From Selaginella moellendorffii (Eukaryota; Streptophyta; Lycopodiopsida; Selaginellales; Selaginellaceae), in contig NW_003314317.1 of assembly GCF_000143415.4 (NCBI RefSeq), forward strand, positions 1,164,164 to 1,228,163: a DNA stretch of 64,000 nt. Reading direction: 5' to 3'. Within the stretch, counting starts at the first letter, position 1; each line of letters opens with the position of its first letter. The notes under the pieces were generated by a model that was not told the origin of the DNA, made no database searches, and worked only from the letters and a program-made list of their open reading frames with translations. Below, piece by piece: positions 53,579 through 64,000 of this stretch. Position numbers and translations under genes: made by a program.

Positions 53579-53750
53579 TGAGGGCCAAGTGTACGGCTAC
53601 AATGCCGTATACTAATATTAGCGTAGTGGATTTTGGTAGCCGTCGGATTGGTTTCAATCCGGACCACTCGCTCCTGTATATAAGCTAGGGTTTTTGGGCT
53701 AATTGAGATGCACATTTCTGTATTCCCTTTCCATATTCCATGCACTCACA
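53579..53750 (+). repeat. 3' LTR of the Gypsy element, 172 bp
   Basis: Preceded by the purine tract GAGAGGAGGGGATGATA. Contains the TATATAAG promoter-like motif near 53677. Ends CACTCACA, followed by CTTTT. Confidence 0.93.
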
Positions 53751-55730
53751 CTTTTATGACTTAAATTAGGTTACTACTTTAACAATAATCACTAAAACAA
53801 TGTAGCCTTATAAGAAAATGCTGAATTTAATTATAATCTATATCAAAACATGGTTAAATATGTTAAAACTTTAGATATGATGTTTTTGGTCTGCATAAGC
53901 AAACTTGTAGAGGGACTGGGATGGTAGTGAATATATCAAAATTATGTTTGAATATTTTAGAATATTCTACCATCTAATGGTTGTTAATTTTGTATTTATA
54001 ATTTTATACATGTTTATAATGTATAAACTTTCTTAAACCCTATCTAGTATATTATTTTTTAGTACATTATCTATATATTCAATAAGATTAATCTTGTATT
54101 TATAAATTACAAACATTCTTATAATTATAAACATTATTTGATCAATTGGATTAATAAATAAGAATAGCACTACTATTAAACAAACAAAACATTGCTACAT
54201 GCAATGCATAGCATTTTTTTATATAAATTTAGTTAGTTAATTAATTAATTTTACAAATAATAAAGAGAATAATGCCTTGGAATTATTTTTTTATTATTGA
54301 GTATAAAGAAAAAAATAAGGTAAAACGTTTTTCCTCTTTTATGACTCTTAAAAACAATAAGTGCCAATATTTTTCTACTTCTTTACTAATATTTAAATGA
54401 TATTAATACATATATATTACAATCTTAAATTTAAATGACAATTAACAAATCCATAAACTATAATTACATTTATAATTAAAGTGCACTCTTCAAAAGTAAA
54501 TAAAAGTATTGAAATTTATAAATAAAAGTCTACAGTTTATAAATTTAATAAAAAATTATTTCTAATTTTTTAAATTTAATTTCAGCATTGTCATTACCCT
54601 TGTGAGACATTTTTGAAATTCTATTTTTCATCTACAATATATATAATATTAATAATTCTAAAAGTTTTACAAATTGTTTCTTTAAGATGTTTACAGCAAA
54701 ATATGTTATTAATATTTTTATTATTATTATTACAATAATTTTTATTAAAGTGTTTATATGTATACTATCCAAATTAAAATTATAATATTTTTCTTAAAGA
54801 ATTTATAACTAATTGAAATAACTGTTATAAATTGTATTAATATCAATTAAATAATCTTTCCTTGAAAGCCTATCTTGTACAGATAGTATTTGTTATGAGT
54901 TTAGAGTAGTAGAGAGAGCCTTTTTGATAGATAATATGTAGTTGACGATGGACCACTGATGGATTAATTTATCACAAAGTATTTTTTCTTGTATTTATAT
55001 GTAAAATAATATTTTTTTGCTTTTGTTGTAATAAATGCAAAAGTTTTCCTTTTGTTTTTTTTTACCCGTGGATGCAACTTTTTCCCCTTACCTAAAGGGC
55101 GCACGCTTGGAGGCATATCAACAAATGAAATTAAATATTTAGTTTTTACCAAATGGTGTTAAATCAGAATTCACTAATGCAACCAAAGATATGTTCTAGG
55201 TTACTCTTAGATAGTAAATTTTTCTTTTATTTTTCTTTTTTAATTTTAGTCTTTTTTTTTTCAGGAATGCTACCTTGGATAACATATCAACTACAATCAA
55301 TTGTCACTATCTCTTTTTTACTGTCTTTCGAACGAGTTCAAATTACATTCAATTTTTGCTTTCTTAATACTCACCATTATAGTGAATTAATTAAATTTTT
55401 TCTATTCATAACAAAATTATTTATCTTAAGAAAGTGTTTTTAAAACAATCATGAATAATAAACTTGTTTTAGGAAATGTTTTAATTTTTTGTGTCCCTTA
55501 TGAGAAAATAAAATCTTTAATAACCTTTATTGAAAATTAAAACTACACACTTATCAATCTTTGTTTTAAATTGAAGATTGATAAAAAACATTGTAATCAT
55601 GAAAGAAAAATAATAAAATCACAAAATGTTTAAAATATAAAACCAAATTTTTAAAAAATGTTTAAATTTTTTTTGAAATATTTTAAAATTATATATGCAT
55701 TTACATATCTTTTTAATACTTTACAACCAG
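53751..55730. other. AT-rich desert, no supported gene
   Basis: Long A/T runs with no frame of coding character, no tRNA and no clear repeat structure. Ends abruptly at the GC-richer leader of the BolA gene near 55730. Confidence 0.6.
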
Positions 55731-55820
55731 CTGACTCGCGCAGAGGAGGGATCCAGCCGTGCGATTGGATCGTATCGGACGGCTCCGCGACTAGAAAACG
55801 CCATTATCGCCAATCTCGCC

Positions 55821-56253
55821 ATGGGAGTGACCAAGGAGGGCGTCGAGGAAACGCTCAAGGCCAAGCTCACCCCGACCCATCTGGTAAGCCCATGTTCTTA
55901 CTAGTTCTCGCCTCCTGATCCTCGCGGCTGGTTCTCACTTTTCAATTTCTCGCGATTTTCCTTCCAGGTCGTCATCGATACATCCGGAGGGTAAGCGCGC
56001 GGTGATGATCTGTGAGAGAATTCTCTGGCCTTCCCTAATGTTTCTCTTGGATTGTAGATGTGGGGCTAGCTTCGACATCGAGATCGCGTCTTCGAATTTC
56101 GAGGGCAAGAGGCTACTGGAGCGCCATCGCCTGGTGAACGCGGCGCTGGCTGAGGAGCTCAAAGACATCCACGCCCTCTCCATCCGCAAGGCCTTGACGC
56201 CCAAGCAATGGGAAGAACAGCACCCGGCGCCTGAGAATCTGGCCACGGCGTGA
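55821..56253 (+). CDS. BOLA2: BolA2-type protein, three exons
   Basis: Exons: 55821-55883, 55968-55990, 56058-56253; 93 residues, the usual size of plant cytosolic/nuclear BolA2. Start MGVTKEGVEETLKAKL. The BolA core follows: VVIDTSGGCGASFDIEIAS with the conserved cysteine used for cluster binding, FEGKRLLERHRLVN with the invariant histidine region, and ALSIRKALTPKQW. Known role: partners monothiol glutaredoxins (GRXS17-type) through a shared [2Fe-2S] cluster in iron-sulfur and redox regulation. No targeting sequence precedes the domain, which agrees with a cytosolic or nuclear location. Only 125 bp separate its stop from the ATG of the next gene on the same strand. Confidence 0.93.
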
Positions 56254-56378
56254 GCGCTCTTCTATGAATTAGCTTTGATCTTTGCTTTCTTCTCGGCACG
56301 AAAAAACCCCCGCGAAGAATTCGCTCGCTTTAAAGAATCTCATCGACCATATATTTTAGGGTTTGCTGTGCGAGAGCG

Positions 56379-59300
56379 ATGGCGGCCTCGCGGCGCGGCC
56401 AGAAGAGGAAGCGATCGGGCAATTCGCGAGGTATAGCTTCCTCCCAGTTCTCCTCTTGCGATGAAGGCGGCGATTACAAGCACTGCGGGTTCCTCCTCAC
56501 CGCCGTGGAATCCGATCTTCTCCTCCATGATCACAGCAGCATTCCCCCGGATTGCTGCTCCAACAGCGGTGAAGATTTCGGCGAGCTAGTCCAGTGCCGC
56601 GATGGCGTCCAGGAGGCGCCAGACGAATGTAGGTTTTCCAGCCTCGTGGGAGCCGAGTGTGAATTAACTGGCCAGGGCGCCAACGCTACCATTGCGATTG
56701 ACGCCTTTCACGCGATTCCAGCCGCAATCGCGGAAGAATCCGTGCTGATCGATCCCGCCACTCCGGATTCCACGTCGCGGAGCTCGGAGAAGTGTCGCAG
56801 CAGCTCAGGGAAGCGGCGGGGCAGCTCTAGCGTCACGATTCCAAGCATTGTCTCGCAGCTCCAGAGAGTGGCTTCCATGAACGGCTTGAAATTCCGGGGC
56901 CGCGTTGTCAAGGTTGTCGAGAAAGGGGCCGTGGTTCGTGCGGTGGTACTCATCGATGTGTTCTTTCCTTTGCGGCATTTTATCACGCTTAGCAGCTGGA
57001 AGGGTGGCAGTGCCAGTGCTTTCGCCATGGGCCACTTGAGGTAAGCATAGGTCTTGGTGTTCTTAGCATCGTTCTTAGCTCTAAGAAGTTCTATAGTTTT
57101 GGCGATCGATTCTAAAAGAGAAAACTTTACGTTTTTCTTGCAGCTGCGATTGGAGCCGGAGGAAAGAGCTTGAAGCTTCAAGTTCTTCGATCGATGACGG
57201 AGACGTGTGGAACCTTTCGGAATGCCATGTTGTTGGCTGCTCTCTACACTCCAGTGTGTCCACTTCCGTCAAGAACACGAGGTTTAGTCTTCACGAGATT
57301 TTTAACTCGCTCTCGGCCGGCGACGCAGGCAGGAGATTCGTGGGCACCAGCTTAGTCTGTGCTTGTGATGAAGATCGTCGGTGCAGTGGCTTGTGGGATC
57401 TCCCCGACGAGATCCTCACGTCCGTCTTTAGCAGGCTCCTTCCCAGGGATTTACTGAGCATTGCAGCGGTTTGCCGGCACACCCGCGAACTTACGAGGTT
57501 TATCGTCCCTTGTATGAACCTTCGACTGTTTCCACACCAGAATGCGGCGGTCCAGTGGATGCTCCACCGCGAGACGAATCCACAACGTTTCAGGAACCCG
57601 ATACATAAGGATTTACAGACGGAAGATGGATTCCACCTCTTTTTGAACAGCGTTACCGGGGAGATTTCTATCGAGATGCCGGAGCTCAGCGACTTCCGTG
57701 GGGGTCTCTTTTGCGACGAGCCGGGACTGGGAAAAACCATCACAGCTTTGTCACTTGTACTGAAGAGCCAGGGGATCTTTCCATCTCCTCCACCGGGTGC
57801 TGAAGTTTGCTGGTCTTCTAGTCTGTCGGGCGAGAAGATCGGATACTACGAAGCAACCTCAGGGACGCAGAGAATGTCGTTACTGAAGCGATGCATGGCT
57901 ATGAAGGGACGTAGATATCAGCTCGGAGCGGAAACTCCAAGCGAGTTTGGCAAGCGGAAGGCAGCCGCTGACGACTCTATACTAGAGCCTTTGCGCATCA
58001 GGAGGAAGCTTTTGGACAGCTATGGTGACGGTAGCGATGAAGCTGGCGTTGGGGATATCGGGGCAGCAGCAGCAGTATCACAGCAGCCAGAAGTAGCTGA
58101 TGATGTGTGGGTGCAATGCGACGGCTGTAAGAAATGGCGTAAACTGGCAAACGGTTGTGGCTCTCCGAAGGATGGTTCGGCCTGGTTTTGTAAGATGAAC
58201 AGGAACCCTCAGTATCAGAGCTGCTCAGCGCCGGAAGAATCATGGGACCGGAAAGACAGTATTTCTCACTTGGAAGGCTTTCACAGGAAAGGCAGCGAGC
58301 CTGGCCTGGAGCGGAACGTGTCGTTTTTCTTTTCGATCCTGAAGGACCGTGCGGCGTTACTGAACTCCGAGGCCAAGAAGGCATTGAACTGGCTAGCAGA
58401 TTTGCGTTCTTTGGAGCTTACAAAGATGGCAAGCTCGGGTATCCCAGTTCCGCAGCACTTGAGAATGGTCTCGGTCACAGGACGGACGGACCACGAGTAC
58501 GAAGAGTTCTTCCTGGCCTTCGGTCTCGTCCCAAAGCAGGACAAGAAGAAGGTGCCGAAATGGCAGTATCCGGAGGGACTGACGGGCTTTCACCTCGATA
58601 CGTTAGCTCTCAAGTGTGCTCTAGCAAAGCCCGTGGAAGAAGTCACTCGGGTATACCTCTCAAAGGCAACCTTGATCGTGGTTCCGTCAAACTTGGTGGA
58701 GCACTGGAAGACTCAGATACAGAGGCACACGAGTGAGAAGCAGCTGCGAGTTTATGCCTGCCTCGACTCGAAAAACACTCCTACGTCGCACAGCCTTGCG
58801 TGGGATTACGACATTGTCATCACGACGTTCAACCGGCTCAGCATTGAATGGAACAGCAGGGAGAGCAGCCTGCTGATGCAAATACACTGGTTTCGGATTA
58901 TTCTGGACGAGGGGCATACGCTCGGAGCTAGTTTCTCACTTACCAACAAGCTTCAGATGGCTGTCAATATGCGGGCTTCATGTCGGTGGGTTCTCACAGG
59001 AACTCCTACACCGGATACTCCATACAGTCAGCTCGTCAATCTCCATCCTATGCTGAGGTTCCTCCATGACGAGCTCTATGGTAGCCAGATCAAGCTTTGG
59101 GATGCTGCAGTTTTGCGTCCCTTTGAAGCACACTTGGAGGAAGGCAGGCTCCGTCTGGTGGACTTCCTCCGGAGGTGTATGATCAGCGCAAGGAAAGCCG
59201 ACTTAAGCTCCATTCCTCCGTGCGTCCGGAAGGTCAAGCTGGTGGAATTTACAGACAACCATGCTGCCAGCTACAACGAGCTCGTGGAGACGGTCCGGAG

Positions 59301-60668
59301 AAATCTTCTCATGGCAGACTGGAATGATCCCGACCACGTCGAATCTCTCTTGAATCCGAAGCAGTGGAAGCTCAAGAATACTACGCTGAGAAACGTCCGG
59401 CTGTCTTGCTGCGTTGCGGGCCACATCAAAGTCCGGAATGCTAATCAAGATATCCAAGAAACGATGGAGATGCTTGTTCAGGACGGCATGGATCCAACCT
59501 CGGACCAGTATGGATTCATAAAGGGCTCTCTTCTGCTTGGAGGAAACTGCTTCAGGTACTAAAGTTTTATCTTTTTCCTTTTAACTGATTCCATTACTTC
59601 GTTTGCAGGTGTGGAGAATGGTGTAGACTTCCGATCTTAACACCTTGTCTTCACTTCTTGTGCTTGTCGTGCGTATCGTTGGATTGTGAACGATGCATTT
59701 TACCGGAATGTGGAAAACCGTACCAAATGCAGACACCGAAAGCTCGTCCAGAGAATCCAAATCCGAAATGGCCAGTTCCACAAGATCTTATCGAGCTACA
59801 ACCATCCTATATCCAAGTAAGCGAATGGTCACTCAAAGGTAGCTGGCTCACGGTTTTTGGTTGTGCAGGAAGACTGGCATTCTGAATGGCAAGCAACGTC
59901 AAGCAGTAAAGTCTCTTATCTGGTTGAAAGGCTGAGAGGCCTGCAACAGGAAAACGGGAAACTGCCTGAAAAGGCCATCGTGTTTTCCCAGTTTTTGGAG
60001 CATATAAGTGCAATTGAAATGCAGGTAAAGAGCTGTCTCGAGTTTGGCTTACGATCTTACCTTCGTGTTCTTCGCAGCTCACCAAAGGAGGGATAGAGCA
60101 TGCAGGAATGTACAGTCCCATGCCTGCTGCAAGCAAGGTAGAAAGCCTTTCTTTTTCTCACGTTTGCTTATTGTGAAGCTGGATGCTATCAGATGAAATC
60201 CTTGAGAACGTTCCAAGAGAACCCCAAATGCGTCGTCCTTTTGATGGATAGCAGCTCTGCTCTTGGACTGGACTTAAGTTTCGTCACCCATGTTTTTCTC
60301 ATGGAACCCATATGGGATCGCAGGTTCTTTCAATCAGCCTTTAGTAGGATTCGTTCTTTCTGCTTTTATGTTCTAAACTTTTGAGTGCCTGGCAGTATCG
60401 AGGAACAAGTTGTGAGCCGTGCTCATCGAATGGGAGCCACTCGGCCAGTGCTTGTGGAAACCTTGGCAATGGCTGGGACGATCGAGGAGCAAATGCTGGG
60501 CTTCTTACAGGCATGCTACGTGAAAGCTCTCGAGGATTTGCTTGTGCTAATTGTACTCGTTTGTTTCAGCGCTGCTCGGATCCAAGTCGAGGTCACCATG
60601 ATCCTGCGGAGCTGCAATATCTCACCCGTTTAGCTTTCGTCAGGAAACATGCAGCCACTAACGCATAG
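56379..60668 (+). CDS. CW zinc finger / F-box / SNF2 helicase / RING protein, eight exons
   Basis: Exons: 56379-57040, 57144-59555, 59609-59816, 59869-60024, 60078-60137, 60193-60323, 60396-60510, 60570-60668; about 1280 residues. Domains in order: F-box (about 304-345, LWDLPDEILTSVFSRLLPRD); SNF2 ATPase start with Walker A DEPGLGKT (about 412); CW-type zinc finger (about 542-595, VWVQCDGCKKWRKL to ESW) inserted in the ATPase; DEGH box (about 809); RING-like finger (about 1026-1065, CGEWCRLPILTPCLHFLC); helicase C-terminal motifs (KAIVFSQFLEHIS; RAHRMGATRPVLVETLA). The order matches the Arabidopsis At3g54460-type protein, a Rad5/HLTF-like chromatin or repair factor with possible ubiquitin-ligase links and histone-methyl-lysine reading. 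The last intron has a GC donor (CAG then GCATGC); unspliced, a different short tail would result. Confidence 0.9.
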
Positions 60669-62377
60669 GAAAATTGATTTTTATTACACCATTTCTTTGT
60701 CCACAACTGAGGATAAAAAAGATAAATAAAATATTTAACGTTTAAATGGCCACAAAAGGGCTCATCATTGGATTTATCGCATCTCCCATTTTTGCAGGGA
60801 TGTAAATAAAATATTCTTGCATTGTCCAACTACTGTATAATTTCCCATTATTAAGAAACAGGAGCATCCTTAAAATGTGTTTAAATATTGGTTTTATTAT
60901 TTTACAGGTTTTTTAAATTATAATTTGTTTAACAAATGTTAAACTATTAACAAAATATAATCACTTTATAATGAAAGCCATAGTATCATGTATAATTAAA
61001 AGGAATAAAATAATTATATTTACAAGATCTATACATATATATTTTTGTTTGCTATTGATTCAATATTAAACTATCTTTAAAAATCTAAATTAACTTTTAG
61101 AGGGACACTTTGGACAAACACTACTAATTGTTAAAGTATAGATTTATTTTATATTTTGTAAAATAACTAGATTATACAAAAATTTAAGGAAACTAACTTT
61201 AAAATAAATATAAGACTTACTGAAAATAATTCATTTGGTGCTTTAAATTGGTGGTAATAACTATTTAATTTACCAACTTTACAGTCTTATTATATAACCT
61301 CTATTATTAATTTTGTTTTACCCATCATTGCTTCATATTTCAGATCTTTATATTGCAGTTAACAAAGTAATATTTGCCCCACTTAATTGATATATTCCCA
61401 ATCAATGATATTGTAGTCTCCTAATTGCAAAGTGATATATGCACTTATGGTGTGATTATGTTGATATTGAACATCCAGAAAAAAATTTAGTAAATTCTAT
61501 TACACCTTCTACAAACTCTTACCTAAAAATGTTGTATATCACTATGACACATTATTCTAAAAAATGCTTTACTAATAGTTTTAGATTGTTAGATTGTGTT
61601 GTGGCCATTCAAAGGGGAGAAGACCTTACAACCCACGCATCACACTTAAGCTATTAAACATAGATATCCCATTCAAGATGTCTTAAAGACAATTTCTTAC
61701 TCATTTGGGTTATTGTGTTATGATCTTCAAGTACCAAGGGCAAACATTTGCTAGTGTACTTGCCCCTCCCAGTGAGTTTTCACTTTCTACATGGCTTTGT
61801 CAATATATACATCACATGGACGACTAGAAAAAAAAATTCAAAACACCACACGCCAAGGACATCTCGTGTTTCCAGATTCTTTTTAGTTTTACATTAAAGT
61901 ATACAGCTTATACAAGATCTCTACAATATACAAAGAGGTCTTTTTAATGACCTTTGTAACTCATATTTGTATTGATGCATCCTAGCATTTGCTGGGTATT
62001 TCTAGTATGAATATAAAGAACCTCTAGGAGAAGATGGAATTTCAATGTTATAATCTGTTTTGACTGATAAAATTATGGGGCTAATACAATTATAGCCATG
62101 TAATTAGTAATGCTAGAAAATTGTTCTGAATTAGCAATTTAGATTAAAAAATGGATTATTTTTTAGAATTATATAAAAAAAGGTTGCAATTGCATAGTAA
62201 GCTTAACCAATGTATCAAGTGAATATAAAGAATGCTCTATGTATATTGTGTGGTCCCAAGAAAACAATGTTGTACAACTGAAAGAAAATAAGACCCTTCT
62301 TAAGAGTAAAATTTATTTTTTAAGGTTAACAGGCTCATCTTGGTCATTGGATTTTAAATCAATTTTTACTGACACAA
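60669..62377. other. AT-rich desert, no supported gene
   Basis: No coding frame, RNA gene or clear repeat was seen. It lies between the SNF2 gene and the second Gypsy element. Confidence 0.6.
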
Positions 62378-62549
62378 TGTGAGTGCATGGAATATGGAAA
62401 GGGAATATAGAAATGTGCATATCAATTAGCCCAAAAACCCTAGCTTATATACAGGAGCAAGTGGTCCGGATTGAAACCAATCCAACGGCTACCAAAATCC
62501 ACTACGCTAATATTAGTATACGGCATCGTAGCCGTACACTTGGCCCTCA
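62378..62549 (-). repeat. 3' LTR of the second Gypsy copy
   Basis: Reverse complement of the 172-bp LTR: TGTGAGTGCATGG at its left end and GGCCCTCA at its right, followed by CATCATCCCCTCCTCTCGG, the complement of the purine tract. Confidence 0.93.
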
Positions 62550-62583
62550 CATCATCCCCTCCTCTCGGAATAATGGAAGGCCG

Positions 62584-64000
62584 TCAGGGTTCTCTTGTAG
62601 ATGGGCCGGGATCTGGAGGAATGTCAGGAGGAGGCATCGGTGGATCTGTAGACGGTATTAACTGCTCCTGATCCCTTTGTATGAAGTGTTTTAACCGCTG
62701 CACATGCACAATCTCTAGAGGATCGGCCTGCTGAACGTTATGCCGAACCACATAAACTTGTGGTCCAACTTGCCGCAACACCCGATACGGTCCTTTCCAC
62801 TGTGCAAGGAGCCCCTTAGATAAACCACGTACTGTAAGATGGGGAAAACGGACTAACACCAAATCATCCACTTTGTACTCCGCAGGTGGACGATGATGGG
62901 AATTGTAGTGCCGTTGTTGTCCCACTTGTACGCGGCCTAAGTGTTCAGCAGACTCTGCTCGGACAAGTGGAAGAATGCTTGTCAAATATTGATCCCATGA
63001 AATAGCATCAGGAGCTCGTGGCAATCGCAAAGGTAAACCCAGCTCTGTTGGTAATATTGGATCATGACCATATAGAAGTTTATATGGTGAAGCACCAACA
63101 GAACTCTGCACCCCTGTGACATAAGCATACCGAAGAGACGGCAAATAACCATCCCAATCCGAATGTTGAAAGTTCACATACTTCGCAATCATCCCTTTGA
63201 ATGTCCGAACGAGCCGTTCCACCAGACCGTCTGATTGTAGATGATAAGCACTCGTAAAAGTGTGGCATATCCCCAACCGAGATGTCAAAACATGAAATAC
63301 CTCAGCCATAAATGCAGGACCATTATCCGAAAGAATCCGCTCTGGACAAGAATGCTGGAACACCACTCGATTGAGGAGGAAGTATCCAACAGCAGTTGCA
63401 GAGGCACTAGCAAGAGCACCAACTTCCACCCAACGAGTCAAGTAGTCAGAAGCAATAATAACATACTCATTGCCAGCAGTCGATCGCGGAAAATGTCCCA
63501 TAAGATCAAACGCCACCAACTCAAACGGACGAGAAACTGCAATTAACTCCAACCGTCCTTCCGCAGCACAAGGGGGAGTATTACGAGCTTGGCACCAAAC
63601 ACAGCTACGCACATACCGGATAATATCACGTCGCATCTCTGGCTAATAGAAAGATCTGCGCAGCTTCTCGGTGACACGACGGTGTCCCATATGCCCACCT
63701 AGAATAGGAGAATCATGGTAGGCATGGAGAAACCGCGGAATAAACACCAAAGGCACCACCAGCCATAAATGATCATCAGGATCCGTCCCCACAAAATAAA
63801 GAAGGCCATCTTCAAGGCGATATTGAAAATGTAAATGCCGAAAAGGCAAATCATCAGTAAGTGATGCAGGATTCTCAAACCCATCTTGAAGCTTTTGAAT
63901 CCACGACTCAATCTTTTGAGCCTCATGAACCTCATCCAGAGAAGGTAGATCTTGCTCTACGCCCTGTGGACACTGAACGTCAAGGACAGCAACCGTCGAC
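62584..64000 (-). pseudogene. Gypsy pol (integrase part) of the second copy
   Basis: On the minus strand, from the right edge: the linker before integrase, then the zinc domain broken by a TAG replacing the Trp codon in the SFYWPEMRR motif (about 63640), then an open frame through FDLMGHF, SDNGPAF and DGLVERL to the GPY/F-like LLAQWKGPYRVLRQ and a terminal proline-rich tail. It keeps five residues (ASASA) that the first copy lost. Substitutions such as YHLQSDG for YHPQSNG are visible. Confidence 0.9.

Larger units (their letters stand above)
41084..53750 (+). mobile_element. Ty3/Gypsy LTR retrotransposon, interrupted by a younger LTR element
   Basis: Bounded by 172-bp LTRs starting TGAGGG and ending CTCACA, with gag, protease, RT, RNase H and integrase in Gypsy order. 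A purine tract (GAGAGGAGGGGATGATA) precedes the 3' LTR. A TGG-starting primer site (TGGTGGAGATGAGGGG) follows the 5' LTR; I do not recognise the tRNA. Flanks show CTTTT after the 3' LTR, and CTTTT one base before the 5' LTR, probably the target duplication. Without the nested element it would be about 5 kb. The LTRs differ at about seven positions by eye, so it is not very recent. Another copy lies at 62.4 kb. Confidence 0.93.
62378..64000 (-). mobile_element. Second copy of the Gypsy family, minus strand, leaving the right edge
   Basis: Same 172-bp LTR and same pol as the element at 41.1-53.8 kb, in reverse orientation. Only the 3' LTR and part of pol (RNase H end to integrase) lie inside the window. 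The target duplication cannot be tested. Confidence 0.93.

Noticed and set aside
60385-60633. Unspliced end of the SNF2 gene (…CNISPV) as the true C-terminus
   Set aside because: The spliced alternative through a GC donor gives an acceptor with a good pyrimidine tract and a tail (LQYLTRLAFVRKH) that I recall as typical of this protein family; kept as a lower-probability option.

Overview
The window looks like nuclear DNA of a lycophyte, most likely Selaginella moellendorffii. Supporting signs are very short introns (48-86 nt in the genes resolved here), an abundance of intronless PPR genes of organelle-editing type, plant-specific genes (MIR156, BolA2, a CW/F-box/SNF2 protein, nuclear group II intron maturase), and compact GC-richer gene islands separated by AT-rich, repeat-filled deserts. 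The species call is inference; the plant call is secure.

Layout. 0-9.6 kb: two putative exons of a gene leaving the left edge, a tandem duplication, an intronless secreted pectate-lyase-fold gene, then three MIR156 hairpins on the minus strand that form one cluster of about 4.7 kb. 9.6-15.2 kb: two convergent PPR genes whose shared 3' junction has been tandemly duplicated (214-bp period). 15.2-24.1 kb: AT-rich desert with diverged repeats and one AT-rich lectin gene. 24.3-31.1 kb: a nuclear maturase gene plus a Dabb-domain gene, followed by a 5'-truncated second copy of this pair that carries an internal inversion of about 1.1 kb, so the second maturase is broken and the second Dabb gene is reversed. 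31.1-41 kb: a dense island with PPR, lipid phosphate phosphatase, a small mitochondrial protein, acireductone dioxygenase, phosphatidylserine decarboxylase and methionine aminopeptidase 1D; two pairs are head to head and share short promoters. 41.1-53.8 kb: a Ty3/Gypsy element with 172-bp LTRs, split in its gag by a younger 7.7-kb non-autonomous LTR element (LARD-like) with a perfect 5-bp target duplication. 55.8-60.7 kb: BolA2 and a large CW/F-box/SNF2/RING protein. 62.4-64 kb: a second, decayed copy of the same Gypsy family on the minus strand, running off the right edge.

Several genes point to organelle RNA metabolism (three PPR proteins, one with a complete DYW deaminase, and a maturase) and to organelle or lipid housekeeping (PSD1, MAP1D, LPP). 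Exon structures were worked out by hand from splice signals, reading-frame continuity and remembered family motifs; no search was run. The observations I would check first are the MIR156 cluster, the duplicated convergent PPR junction, the inverted maturase/Dabb duplicate, and the unusually frequent GC-AG introns.
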